Source: Peptostreptococcus porci (GTDB lineage Bacteria > Bacillota > Clostridia > Peptostreptococcales > Peptostreptococcaceae). Taken from it: a stretch of 64,000 nt of DNA. Numbering within the stretch: the first letter of the stretch is position 1; each line of letters opens with the position of its first letter. The notes under the pieces were generated by a model. That model worked only from the letters and a program-made list of their open reading frames with translations. It did no database searches and was not told the origin of the DNA. The position numbers and the translations under genes are program-made. Positions 26,704 through 36,385 of the stretch are shown here, one piece after another. The stretch lies in NCBI RefSeq assembly GCF_009695815.1, contig NZ_VUNE01000003.1, positions 248,001-312,000 of the forward strand. Direction: 5' to 3'.

Positions 26704-27414
26704 TTACATAAATATTTTTCTATCGCAAATACAATCTAACACATCTTTATCATGTGAAATGAAAATATATGTCAAATTTAATTTATCCTTCAGATCCAGC
26801 ATCAAATTTAATATGCTCGCTTGAACGGATACATCCAATGCAGACGTAATCTCATCGCAAACTACTATCTTTGGTTCAAGTACTAACGCCCTAGCAATAG
26901 ACACTCTCTGTAGTTGTCCACCACTAAATTGATGCGGATATTTTTCTATATCTGATTCCTTTAAACCACATAATTCAAAATACTCTATTACCTTTGACAT
27001 AGCATCATCTATACTCATATCAGTCTCATGAATCAACAAGGCATCTAATACGCTTTTTCCAACCTTTATTTTTGGATTTAAAGCAGAATACTGATCCTGC
27101 ATTATTATTTGTATTTTTTTCTTCACATAAAGATTGGAGTACTTGTTAATATTTTCCTTTTTTGAGTCTTTTATTTTTTCATAGACAACTTCTCCATCTA
27201 TCACTATTACACCTGAGTCTGGACTCTCAATATTGACAAGACATTTTGCAAAGGTTGATTTTCCACATCCGGAATTACCAACTATTCCAACAATTTCTCC
27301 TCTATTTATTTCAAAATTAAAATCCATCAAAATATTTTTTTCTTTATTTACACCAAATATACCCTTTGATTCGACATACTTTTTATTTATATTTCTGGCT
27401 TCTAGTATTTTCAT
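26704..27414 (-). CDS. Peptide ABC importer ATPase (OppF/DppF type), C-terminally short
   Basis: 236 residues: Walker A GNSGCGKST, Q-loop IMQDQYSALNP, signature FSGGQLQRVSIARAL, Walker B IVVCDEITSALD, H-loop FISHD. OppF/DppF proteins are normally about 310-330 residues; this one stops at DRKIFM, about 15 residues after the H-loop, losing the last strands of the ABC fold and the peptide-transporter C-terminal region. Its ATG overlaps the previous gene by four bases. The truncation falls next to the protease gene start. Confidence 0.85.
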   Translation of the reverse strand: MKILEARNINKKYVESKGIFGVNKEKNILMDFNFEINRGEIVGIVGNSGCGKSTFAKCLVNIESPDSGVIVIDGEVVYEKIKDSKKENINKYSNLYVKKKIQIIMQDQYSALNPKIKVGKSVLDALLIHETDMSIDDAMSKVIEYFELCGLKESDIEKYPHQFSGGQLQRVSIARALVLEPKIVVCDEITSALDVSVQASILNLMLDLKDKLNLTYIFISHDKDVLDCICDRKIFM

Positions 27415-29078
27415 ATGCTTTCAAACCTACCTTTGAAGTTATTTGGATTTGGTATTGCTGCCACTAATGACCTAGAATACTCATTTTCCTGCTTTCTGAA
27501 AAATGCCTTACACTCTTTCTTTTCAATAATCCTCAAATCCTTCATTACTACGATATCGTCGGCAAAGTTTTCCAACCTTTTTAAATCATGGCTTATAAAC
27601 AATATTGCAACATTCATATTTTTGGAAATATCTTTTAGCAATCCGAGTATTTCTAATTTTAAGTTATCATCTATTGCAGTAGTTGGTTCGTCAGCGATAA
27701 TTATTTTAGGGTTTGCTGCAATAGCGCACGCAATCTGAACCCTCTGCTTCATACCTCCACTTATCTCATGAGGATATTTAGAATAAACCTGTTCTGGATT
27801 TTCTAGCTTTACAGACTTAAATAACTCAATAACAGAATTATAAATATCGCTGCCTTTTTTATTACTGTGAAGCTTATACATTTCCCCAACTTGATTTCCC
27901 ACAGTGAAGGTTGGATTAAGTGACTTTGAAGGCGATTGAAAAATTACAGATATTTCACTTCCTCTTCTCTTTTCAATCATTTCTTTGCTCGCACTCAATA
28001 GATTCTCACCTTCGAAGATAATACGCCCTTTGACGTAAATATTATCTGAGTTCAACCCCACTATCCCCATGGATGAAATGGTTTTTCCGCTTCCAGACTC
28101 TCCTATTAGAGCCGTTATTCTTCCCGGAATAAGCTCAAAATCCACCTCAACTTCGATTTCTTTTTGCTCTATAACATTTTCAATAGGATTGAAATATATC
28201 CTAAATCCCTCTCCAATGAAATTTATCGATACTAAGATTAACACAATCAATATACCTGCTGGTAACCATGTCCACCAATAGCTTTGCAGGGCTCTCATAT
28301 TTTGTGCTGCAGTCAAAATATTTCCCAAACTTGGCATAGGCTCCTTCACACCCAATCCAAGAAAACTCAAAGAAGCCTCCATCAAAATTGCATTTGCCAT
28401 CGAAATAGTCGATGCAACTATAATGGATGGAAAAACATTCGGAAGTATATCTCTAATTACTATACGAAAATTGCTGAACCCAATAACTTTTGAAATAACA
28501 ACAAAATCTCTCTTTTTTAATGACAAAGTTTGGGCTCTGACGATTCTTGCTACCTCTGTCCACGATAAAAGTGATATTATTAGAACCAAATTACGTATAG
28601 AGGGTCCTAGTATCGATGCAAATGAAATTGCTACAATAAAAAAAGGAAAACACATCAGCACATCTATCGTTCTCATAATAATAAAATCAATTTTTTTGCC
28701 TCCGTATCCAGACAAAAGTCCCAAAACTGCACCTATTGCTATCTGTATTGATGTTGCAAGCACTCCGACCAACAATGATATTCTTATACTATACAACAGT
28801 CTAGTAAGCATATCTCTTCCTAGATTATCCGTTCCTAAAATATGCTCCTTAGAGGGTTTGGCGTTTATGCTGTATAAATCGATATCAGAGTATGAAAATT
28901 TCGTCATAAACGGCCCTATTAATGCTACTATTGACAGAATGATCAGTACAGCACAGCCAAATGCTATATATACATTTTTCTTGCTAATGTCGATTTTAAA
29001 ACAATTCGGTATAAATGATTTATTTATTGATTTCGACACAAAAGATTTCTTTGTTGATAATATCTTTTTATTTCTCAT
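27411..29078 (-). CDS. Fused peptide ABC importer permease + ATPase (DppC-DppD fusion)
   Basis: 555 residues from the ATG at 29078 (AGGTG site). Residues about 1-305 are a DppC/OppC permease (HILGTDNLGRDMLTRLLY; EAA loop VISKVIGFSNFRIVIRDILP; LGLGVKEPMPSLGNIL). From about 310 a DppD/OppD ATPase follows: GESGSGKT, IFQSPSKSLNP, ISGGMKQRVQIACAI, IIIADEPTTAID, FISHD and the C-terminal EYSRSLVAAIPNP. The usual first strands of the ATPase are shortened (IEVEVDFELIPGRITALIG). In most bacteria these are two genes. No internal stop or frameshift is needed. Confidence 0.9.
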   Translation of the reverse strand: MRNKKILSTKKSFVSKSINKSFIPNCFKIDISKKNVYIAFGCAVLIILSIVALIGPFMTKFSYSDIDLYSINAKPSKEHILGTDNLGRDMLTRLLYSIRISLLVGVLATSIQIAIGAVLGLLSGYGGKKIDFIIMRTIDVLMCFPFFIVAISFASILGPSIRNLVLIISLLSWTEVARIVRAQTLSLKKRDFVVISKVIGFSNFRIVIRDILPNVFPSIIVASTISMANAILMEASLSFLGLGVKEPMPSLGNILTAAQNMRALQSYWWTWLPAGILIVLILVSINFIGEGFRIYFNPIENVIEQKEIEVEVDFELIPGRITALIGESGSGKTISSMGIVGLNSDNIYVKGRIIFEGENLLSASKEMIEKRRGSEISVIFQSPSKSLNPTFTVGNQVGEMYKLHSNKKGSDIYNSVIELFKSVKLENPEQVYSKYPHEISGGMKQRVQIACAIAANPKIIIADEPTTAIDDNLKLEILGLLKDISKNMNVAILFISHDLKRLENFADDIVVMKDLRIIEKKECKAFFRKQENEYSRSLVAAIPNPNNFKGRFESI

Positions 29079-29087
29079 ATTCTTCAC

Positions 29088-30050
29088 CTACTCAAGCTCT
29101 ACTCGTTTATCGACCAATATATAAAATACATCTGCCAATATATTTGATATGAGTATGACGACTGCCGTTATCATAAGAATCCCCATAATCAATGGATAGT
29201 CTCTATTTTGCACTGCCTCATATCCTAGCCTTCCAATCCCAGGCCAAACAAAAACTGTTTCAGTCATTAGTGCTCCAGAAAATAATGTCGGAACCTGTAT
29301 GAAAAAAACTGTAATTATAGGAATTAAAGCATTTTTTAAGCCATGCTTCAAAATAGCTTTTCTAAAACTCATCCCTTTTGCCATTGCGCTCTTTATATAA
29401 TCCTTATCCAAAATCTCAATCATTGCCGATCTAGTGTATCTAATAAACGATGCCATATGAACCATTATCAATACTGCTGATGGTAAAATCAAGTGTAACA
29501 ACATATCTAAGATTTTTTCAATCCCTGAGTAATTGTATCTGACATTATACATCCCCGACGATGGTAGTATAGATAAGTCATACGAAAAAATCTTTATCAA
29601 TACTAGCGAGAAGAAAAATGCTGGTATTGATACACCTACAAACGAAACCACTGTTATTATATCATCTACAGCCGTATTTCTCTTAAGCGATGAAATCATC
29701 CCTATTGCCACACCTAAAACACTGCTTAATATTAATGACAATCCCATAAGCAAAATTGTATTTCCAATTCTACTAGATATTATTTCTATTACTGGTCGTG
29801 AAAATTTTATTGAATATCCCAGGTCAAATACCAACGCCCTTTTCATCCATTTGATATACTTAATAAAGAAATTATCATAATACCCAATACTTCTCAATTT
29901 TGCCTCTATAAGCTCTGGTGGTGTGTTTGGACTGAGCATGTGTAGGTATGGGTTTCCTGGTTGTAAATTAACTAAAGCAAAAATTAGTATTGATATTCCA
30001 AACAATACAAACAATGAAATTATGAGTCTTTTTACAATATAGTTTTTCAC
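29088..30050 (-). CDS. Peptide ABC importer permease (DppB/OppB type)
   Basis: 320 residues, about six membrane helices, with the DppB N-terminus (KRLIISLFVLFGISILIFALVNLQPGNP) and the EAA loop KSAMAKGMSFRKAILKHGLKNAL. Pairs with the fused permease. The next gene starts ten bases after its stop. A hairpin separates it from the binding-protein gene upstream. Confidence 0.94.
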   Translation of the reverse strand: MKNYIVKRLIISLFVLFGISILIFALVNLQPGNPYLHMLSPNTPPELIEAKLRSIGYYDNFFIKYIKWMKRALVFDLGYSIKFSRPVIEIISSRIGNTILLMGLSLILSSVLGVAIGMISSLKRNTAVDDIITVVSFVGVSIPAFFFSLVLIKIFSYDLSILPSSGMYNVRYNYSGIEKILDMLLHLILPSAVLIMVHMASFIRYTRSAMIEILDKDYIKSAMAKGMSFRKAILKHGLKNALIPIITVFFIQVPTLFSGALMTETVFVWPGIGRLGYEAVQNRDYPLIMGILMITAVVILISNILADVFYILVDKRVELE

Positions 30051-30077
30051 TTTTACACCTCTAACTCATATTATATT

Positions 30078-30120
30078 AAAATCCAGTAAAATCATATTTA
30101 TGGTGATTCTACTGGATTTT
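30078..30120 (-). terminator. Intra-operon terminator/attenuator after the peptide-binding protein
   Basis: Stem AAAATCCAGTA/TACTGGATTTT (30078-30088 with 30110-30120) extended by AATCA/TGATT, with TTTTAATAT following on the minus strand. Placed between the binding protein and permease genes, it would give more binding protein than membrane subunits (inference). Confidence 0.7.
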
Positions 30121-30197
30121 CATTTTACAAAAATAATTTTTATGTAAATTTGCGAGGTATAGTATTTTTTTTAACTTACCTCAAATTATTATACTAC

Positions 30198-31859
30198 TTA
30201 CTGTGCTACTACCCAATTTTGTGCATCATCAAAATCTCTGAACACAGATGGATTGAATCCTTCCAATTTTGGAGTTGTTCCTATTACTATTTCTTGTTCA
30301 AATAAATATGCCCAAGGGACTTGTTCATTCATATATTCAGCGAACTTCTTATATGATACCTTACGTTTTTCCATGTCTGTTGTAGAAGTTCCCTCTTCAA
30401 GAATTGCTTCTAGTTCTGGAGTTGTAAAGCCTACGATATTCCATCCCATTTTTCCTTTTTCATTACTCACAGCAGACGCTGACCAATATGGAGTCATATC
30501 CGGATCAATTGCAAGATTATTGCCCATCATATACATATCGAATTCGTGGTTTGCAACAACTTTTTCCATCAATGCAGGAAACTCCATTTTATTCAATTCA
30601 ACTTTTATACCAACCTTTGATAGGTTTTCCTGAATAACCTGTGCTGCCTGTTCTCTAACTGAATTTCCAGTTGGAACGTCAAGTTTAAACTCTAATTTCT
30701 TACCAGATGAATTAACCATTACATCTCCCTTAAGAGTATACCCAGCTTCGTTTAACAATTTTTTTGCGTTTTCGACACTATAATCATACTTATTGAACTT
30801 TGCATCGCTTGGATAAGCCCAAGAACTAGACAGCATCGGTGCGTCCTTGACTTCACCATTACCTTCGATAAGCTTGTCTACCATTGACTTTCTATCAATC
30901 GCAGTTACGATAGCTTGTCTAACTTTTATATCTTTGAATATTTCATTTCTATAATTCATTCCCATATACTGGAATAAGTTATTTTGATGTCTATATATTT
31001 TAGTTCCTTCTTTTTCAAGAGCATCTATATCCGCTTTCTTCAGATTTGTTATATCTGCAATGTCTACATCACCATTCTTTAAATCAGCAGCAACTGTATC
31101 TTCACTAACTACCTTCAGTACTATCTTGGAAGTTTTTACATCACCACCAAAGAAAGCATCATTTTTTTCAAACTTTGCATCCTGTCCTTCTGTAAAGGAA
31201 GATAATTTGTATGGACCACTTCCAACCGGCTTTGCCATCAAATCCTTTGATTCTTTCCACTTAGATAAATCTACAGATGACCAAATATGCTCCGGAATAA
31301 TTCCAATAGTCCCTAGTTTTGCCAATGCTGGTCCATATGGCTTAGAATATGAAATTTTCACAGTTACATCATCAACGGCTTCAATACCTTTAACCTTATT
31401 TTCTTTTCCTTCTTTATATTCATCAACGCCTACAATATTTGTAACAAAGTCACTATATTCCCCATCGTAATTTTTATTTGCCAATGTTGTAAATGTAAAT
31501 ACGACATCCTTTGCTGTTAAAGGTTTTCCATCAGACCATTTAACGTCTTTTTTAATTGTGAAAGTAATAGTCTTTTGATCACTAGAAACTTCGTACTTTT
31601 CTGCCAAATACGGTTGTACCTCTTGTTTATCGTCTAACTTTAGCAATGAAGCATATACCATCTTACATACTGCGTCATCATAAACCGAGTCAGTCAATAA
31701 AGGATTGAAAACTCCTGATGGAGATGTTGAGATGCCATATACTATAGAATCCTTTACCGCACTCTTATCTCCCTCTTTACTAGCACAGCCAGACAATATG
31801 CCTAATGATAATAGCATTGCCAGTGCTATAGAAGATAGCTTCTTTAATTTTAAAGTCAT
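30198..31859 (-). CDS. Oligopeptide-binding lipoprotein (OppA/DppA type, SBP_bac_5)
   Basis: 553 residues with a lipobox (LGILSGC, Cys about 25). The family-5 solute-binding pattern is clear: KYEVSSDQKTITFTIKKDVKWSDGKPLTAKDVVFTF, GTIGIIPEHIW, DVKVRQAIVTAIDRKSMVDKL-like segment. It captures peptides for the Dpp/Opp importer encoded downstream. The ribosome binding site AGGAGGG lies in one arm of a long inverted repeat. Confidence 0.94.
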   Translation of the reverse strand: MTLKLKKLSSIALAMLLSLGILSGCASKEGDKSAVKDSIVYGISTSPSGVFNPLLTDSVYDDAVCKMVYASLLKLDDKQEVQPYLAEKYEVSSDQKTITFTIKKDVKWSDGKPLTAKDVVFTFTTLANKNYDGEYSDFVTNIVGVDEYKEGKENKVKGIEAVDDVTVKISYSKPYGPALAKLGTIGIIPEHIWSSVDLSKWKESKDLMAKPVGSGPYKLSSFTEGQDAKFEKNDAFFGGDVKTSKIVLKVVSEDTVAADLKNGDVDIADITNLKKADIDALEKEGTKIYRHQNNLFQYMGMNYRNEIFKDIKVRQAIVTAIDRKSMVDKLIEGNGEVKDAPMLSSSWAYPSDAKFNKYDYSVENAKKLLNEAGYTLKGDVMVNSSGKKLEFKLDVPTGNSVREQAAQVIQENLSKVGIKVELNKMEFPALMEKVVANHEFDMYMMGNNLAIDPDMTPYWSASAVSNEKGKMGWNIVGFTTPELEAILEEGTSTTDMEKRKVSYKKFAEYMNEQVPWAYLFEQEIVIGTTPKLEGFNPSVFRDFDDAQNWVVAQ

Positions 31860-31861
31860 AA

Positions 31862-31929
31862 TAACCCTCCTAGATTATAAAATAATTATTTCATTGATAA
31901 TTTTATAATCCAAGAGGGTTAACTGTCAA
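31862..31929 (-). promoter_or_regulatory. Promoter and long inverted repeat upstream of the peptide-binding protein
   Basis: On the minus strand TTGACA (31924-31929), 16-base spacer, TATAAA (31902-31907). A 60-base inverted repeat overlaps it: TAACCCTC + GATTATAAAAT (31862-31869, 31873-31883) pairs with ATTTTATAATC + GAGGGTTA (31900-31910, 31914-31921). One arm covers the ribosome binding site, the other the spacer and -10. It may be a DNA operator, or an RNA hairpin hiding the ribosome binding site in any transcript entering from upstream. Confidence 0.6.
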
Positions 31930-32018
31930 TATAAATGGAACAGTATAGCTAGATTGAATTGCCATCTGCCATAGTATAGATAATATCTATAAACTATATG
32001 CTAAATTTTATAGAAATA

Positions 32019-33185
32019 TCAATACAATTCACTATCTAAAAAATCCAGAGCAAACTGTGCAAACATAGCTGTTCCATAAACCATATAATCTTCATCTATT
32101 TTAAATTTTTCGTGATGTGGAAAATAAACACTTCCCTTTTCATCATTTTTAAAGCCCATATTTATATATACACCTTTTGCGTGCTGGAAGTAATACGACA
32201 TATCCTCAGATGCCATAAGAGGTTTCATCAGAATATTTTTGCCTTTACCCAAAACTTTTTCACTTGTCTTTTGAGCTATCCTAACCAAATCATCATCATT
32301 CTTCAGACTCAAGGTACTTTCTTCTATATCTACACTAACCTCGATTTCATAGGCATCTGCTATTGCATTGGCATGTCTTATTATCGCATCGTGAACAACC
32401 TTCCTAGCAGCCGGATCAAAATATCTCATAGACATATCTATCTCAGCATATTTCGAAATAATATTGGCTTTTGTCCCAGCGTTTATTCTTCCAACGGAAA
32501 CTACAACTGGTTCTTGTGGTGCGACATTCTTTGTTACTATGCCCTGTATATCAGTTACGAACATACACGCTGGATGAATCGTATCTTTTGCCAATTGAGG
32601 TGATGAACCATGACCAGATACACCTTCAAATTTAATATAGATTGTATCACAGCCAGTCAATCTATAGCCACCTTCAATATTGGCAAATCCTGTTTCCATC
32701 GTCGGCAAACCATGCATAGCAAAGCAACCATCTACATTTTCCATTCCACCTGCCTCAATTATTTTTTTCGCACCAGAAAAATTTTCCTCTCCTTCTTGAA
32801 AGAAAAACCTTACTTCACCGTTTATCTTATCTCTCATTCCAGAAAGTATCTTTGCGGCTCCCAAAAGCATCGCACTATGAGCATCATGACCACAAGCATG
32901 CATTACACCATCGTTTTTTGATTTAAAGTCTATTTCTGATTCTTCAATAATAGGCAGCGCATCCATATCAGCTCTAAGAACGACTGTTTTTCCCTTTTTG
33001 CTTCCAATTAATCTGGCAATTGTAGATGTATTTCCTACTGTTTCTATTTCAAGCCCCAGCTTCTCCAATTCATCAACAATTAATCTCTGAGTATCATACT
33101 CTTGATTGCTGAGCTCAGGATTTTCATGAAATGTACGTCTTACTTTTACAATGTAATCTTCTATTGATTTTGCCTTATCTAACAT
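32019..33185 (-). CDS. M20-family amidohydrolase / aminoacylase (HipO/YxeP-like)
   Basis: 388 residues from the ATG at 33185 (AAAGGAG). Metal-site blocks of peptidase family M20D are present: VVLRADMDALPI, HACGHDAHSAMLLGAA and FFQEGEENFSGAKKII, with the C-terminal SEDMSYYFQHAKGVYINMG. It would hydrolyse N-acyl- or amido-amino acids or short peptides in the cytoplasm. It follows the MFS transporter by 23 nt, so the pair is likely one unit: import then hydrolysis. Confidence 0.92.
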   Translation of the reverse strand: MLDKAKSIEDYIVKVRRTFHENPELSNQEYDTQRLIVDELEKLGLEIETVGNTSTIARLIGSKKGKTVVLRADMDALPIIEESEIDFKSKNDGVMHACGHDAHSAMLLGAAKILSGMRDKINGEVRFFFQEGEENFSGAKKIIEAGGMENVDGCFAMHGLPTMETGFANIEGGYRLTGCDTIYIKFEGVSGHGSSPQLAKDTIHPACMFVTDIQGIVTKNVAPQEPVVVSVGRINAGTKANIISKYAEIDMSMRYFDPAARKVVHDAIIRHANAIADAYEIEVSVDIEESTLSLKNDDDLVRIAQKTSEKVLGKGKNILMKPLMASEDMSYYFQHAKGVYINMGFKNDEKGSVYFPHHEKFKIDEDYMVYGTAMFAQFALDFLDSELY

Positions 33186-33208
33186 TTTATTCTCCTTTAC
33201 AACAAACA

Positions 33209-34498
33209 CTATCCTTTATAAATATTTTCACCCCTAGTTTCCTTCGTAAAGAATGAAGCCAATGCACCCACACATACGATAACAATAAGCACCATAAAAG
33301 CTTTTCTATATCCGACTTCTGGTAAGGCTTTGTTAGCATCAATTATTTTACCCATTACAACCGGTACAACCGCTGCCCCTAAGAATCCAATACAATTGAC
33401 CACACCAGTAGCCACTCCCGAAAGATTTCTATCATTGACCTCATTACCAACAGTCCAACACATAGTAAACCCAGTCATTACAAAACCAAATACGAATAAA
33501 AATGGTGCCAATAACGATTGTGGAACTTTGAAAATGATGAAAAGTATCCACCCTAATAAAGTTATAAGCGAGCAAAGTATCAGTGGAATCTTTCTATTTT
33601 TGAATTTATCTGACAAATATCCTATTACAAGTCCACTTACTGCAGAACCCACAATTGCAAATATTATATAGTTTGCAGCTGCTATCTTTGAAATACCGTA
33701 TGCCTGCATGATAAATGATATTCCATATGTACCGAATAATATCACATATCCAGTGTATAAGCCTATATATGGAAGCGAAATAACCCAAGTTCTCTTGTTT
33801 CCAATAACAGACTTTAAAGCATCAATCACATTTATGTCTACAGATACCTGAGGTCTATTTTCCAATTCATCCATTCCTGGCAAGCCCACATCCTTTGGAT
33901 CATCTTTCACAAATATTAGAGCAAGGATGGCAAACAATAGCATTGCAACACCCATATATACAAATGTACTTCTCCAACCAAAATGGCTGACAGCTATTAC
34001 AAGTGGAGTCTGTGCTATCACAGCACCGAGATTTGCAGCCAATCCAACAAATCCTATCATAAGCGCAAAATTTCTCGAATAGAACCATCTTGACTGAATT
34101 TTTATCAGACAAATAAATATAACCGATACTCCTATTCCAACGGCAAATCTTGAAATATAAGCCACAGAAATATTAGGTGCCATTCCAAACGCAACCGAAC
34201 CCACAGCTGCTAGTAACGAGAAGATAAACACTGTTTTCTTTGGACCTAATTTATCAGCTAATATTCCAGATGGAATTTGCATAATAAAATATGCATAAAA
34301 ATACATAGATCCTATATTTGCAAATTGAGCAACACCTACATTAAACGCTTCCTGCAAATCATTTTTTACTACTCCTGGTGCCATCCTATGGAATGTTACA
34401 AATATATACATAATTGCCAAAATACTCCAAACTATCCACCTGTAGCTCTCAACTTTTTTTATTTTTTCAGCTTTTGTCAATTCTTTCATAAATTTCAT
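33209..34498 (-). CDS. MFS transporter
   Basis: 429 residues, twelve predicted membrane helices, motif-A-like GILADKLGPKKTVF after helix 2 and GYLSDKFKNRKIPL in the second half, the duplicated signature of the major facilitator superfamily. Start at the ATG after GAAGGG. Co-transcribed with an amidohydrolase, so an acylated amino acid or related amide is a plausible substrate (inference). Confidence 0.9.
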   Translation of the reverse strand: MKFMKELTKAEKIKKVESYRWIVWSILAIMYIFVTFHRMAPGVVKNDLQEAFNVGVAQFANIGSMYFYAYFIMQIPSGILADKLGPKKTVFIFSLLAAVGSVAFGMAPNISVAYISRFAVGIGVSVIFICLIKIQSRWFYSRNFALMIGFVGLAANLGAVIAQTPLVIAVSHFGWRSTFVYMGVAMLLFAILALIFVKDDPKDVGLPGMDELENRPQVSVDINVIDALKSVIGNKRTWVISLPYIGLYTGYVILFGTYGISFIMQAYGISKIAAANYIIFAIVGSAVSGLVIGYLSDKFKNRKIPLILCSLITLLGWILFIIFKVPQSLLAPFLFVFGFVMTGFTMCWTVGNEVNDRNLSGVATGVVNCIGFLGAAVVPVVMGKIIDANKALPEVGYRKAFMVLIVIVCVGALASFFTKETRGENIYKG

Positions 34499-34620
34499 CA
34501 CTACCCTTCAATTTTAATATATTGTAAAACTAACTTTCACTGTGAAATTTATATCTTTTGAACGTTCTATACATCTATATTTTAATATACTTGAAATTGT
34601 TTTCAATGTACTTATAGTAC

Positions 34621-34665
34621 AAAAAAATACCACTATTTTTATCTTTAAAACATATAGTGGTATTT
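34621..34665 (-). terminator. Rho-independent terminator of the PucR-type gene
   Basis: Perfect 12-base stem AAATACCACTAT/ATAGTGGTATTT (34625-34636 with 34654-34665), followed on the minus strand by a T-run formed by the A-run at 34621-34627. Confidence 0.85.
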
Positions 34666-34748
34666 AAATAATTGACTACATTGTATCCATAATTTATTTT
34701 AGTTGTTACTATTTCTACATTAGCGTTTATATAGGCATCAACGACAAT

Positions 34749-36359
34749 CTATTCACTCATTTTATATATTTTTAGAGCCAATGAAATATCTGTTCTTACT
34801 TCTGTTTTATTCAAATCCTTGTCAAGAATTTCAGCTATTTTCTTATATCTATATTTCATAGTATTATAGTGAATATACAACTCCTCTGCAGCAATTTTCA
34901 AGTTCCAGTCACAATCAGCTATTTTTTGAAGGCTTGAAAATAGCTCTGTATTGTATTGTCCATCATAATCCAGTACCTTTCCAATACTAGACTTGCAAAA
35001 GCTTAGAACATCCTCATTCTGATAGATAGAATATAGTATTCTGTATACACCTAAGTCCTTATAATGAAGAGAGAAATTAGAATTATAAATGGTTCTTCCA
35101 ATTTTTATTGCCATTTGTGCTTCTTTATAGCTTTTATACACATTTATAATATCATCTTGTGATTCACCAATCCCAATACTGACTGTGAAATCAAACTTAT
35201 TACCTATTGTATTACGAATTTCTTCGCTCATTTCCTCTAATATTTCATCAATTTTATCTTCTCTGTTATTTTGAATTAAAAACACTGCTGTATCACTGAG
35301 ATTGACATAAACTGAATCTACAAAATATGACTTGACAACTCTGACGGCGGTACTAAGAATATTATCTCTAATATCATCCAAATCATTATTTATATCTCTC
35401 TTTTCATCAGTATTTCCCATCTTTGTATACTCGTCCTTAAAATTGTCTATATCTACAATCAAGGTTCTAAAGGTTTCTTTAAATGTCCAACCAAATGACT
35501 GAGCTCTTTTTTCGATTTCCATTTTCGATCTTATGTTATTTGTAATTATATCTCTTACAAACTCATTTTTGTGTCTGTTTTCAATCTGCATACTAGATAG
35601 CTTTTTCTGCGTGTCTAGTATCAAAGCTGTATTTGCATGTGCCAAGGCATTAAATTCGTCTCTATATATATCACCCTTTTTCCTGCCTAAAAAAACAATA
35701 TATCCAAATATTTTGTTATTCATGCTAACTCTGTAGGACTCTTTTTCTACCAAAAGCTGATTAATATTGATATTCTCGAAATCTCTGTCTTTATAACAAC
35801 TGCTTTTGCAATGATACATTTCATTTAGCTTCATATCGTAGTAACAAATTTCTTCGCCCAATATTTCAGATATTACTTTTATTATTGTCAACGTGTCGCC
35901 CTCATTCATTACCAAACTGGTAAAATCACTCAAAATTTCCTCAGATTTACGAATTATCTCTGTCTGGAAGTTTATTATTTTCGACAGGGTCGGGTTAATA
36001 ACATCAACAAATGACATTTCAACTGGAACAGAAACTATTACAAAACCAATTTCATTTCCCAGATCAATTATATTTTGCGGTATATAATCAAAATATCGCT
36101 TTAACTTTATAAAAAGTGCAACTATACCTGCATCACTCATTTTCCTTATCAATTCTTCAAATTCAGATTCATGCTTTTTAAATATATATCCACTCGACAA
36201 TACTATTTCTCCCCCAACCGACCACGGAAAAGGGTTTGGAGAATCCATTATAGTTATTGAATGAACTTCCTTATCTAAGGCAGAATCACCAGCCAAAACA
36301 ACAAAATCTCTGAATTCATCAGTATTCAATATATCTCTTATCGTGACTCTTTTATTCAT
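34749..36359 (-). CDS. PucR-family transcriptional regulator
   Basis: 536 residues. N-terminal PucR sensory domain (about 1-120, VTIRDILNTDEF ... ITIMDSPNPFPWSVGGEIVLSSG), a degenerate GGDEF-like middle domain (about 290-400), and a C-terminal PucR helix-turn-helix (CDWNLKIAAEELYIHYNTMKYRYKKIAEIL, about 492-521). Members control purine or amino-acid catabolism genes. It lies directly upstream of the MFS-amidohydrolase pair on the same strand but is separated by a terminator, so it is probably their regulator. Its own leader contains a terminator-like hairpin. Confidence 0.92.
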   Translation of the reverse strand: MNKRVTIRDILNTDEFRDFVVLAGDSALDKEVHSITIMDSPNPFPWSVGGEIVLSSGYIFKKHESEFEELIRKMSDAGIVALFIKLKRYFDYIPQNIIDLGNEIGFVIVSVPVEMSFVDVINPTLSKIINFQTEIIRKSEEILSDFTSLVMNEGDTLTIIKVISEILGEEICYYDMKLNEMYHCKSSCYKDRDFENININQLLVEKESYRVSMNNKIFGYIVFLGRKKGDIYRDEFNALAHANTALILDTQKKLSSMQIENRHKNEFVRDIITNNIRSKMEIEKRAQSFGWTFKETFRTLIVDIDNFKDEYTKMGNTDEKRDINNDLDDIRDNILSTAVRVVKSYFVDSVYVNLSDTAVFLIQNNREDKIDEILEEMSEEIRNTIGNKFDFTVSIGIGESQDDIINVYKSYKEAQMAIKIGRTIYNSNFSLHYKDLGVYRILYSIYQNEDVLSFCKSSIGKVLDYDGQYNTELFSSLQKIADCDWNLKIAAEELYIHYNTMKYRYKKIAEILDKDLNKTEVRTDISLALKIYKMSE

Positions 36360-36385
36360 CTAGACTCCTCCTCCATAGCATTCAA

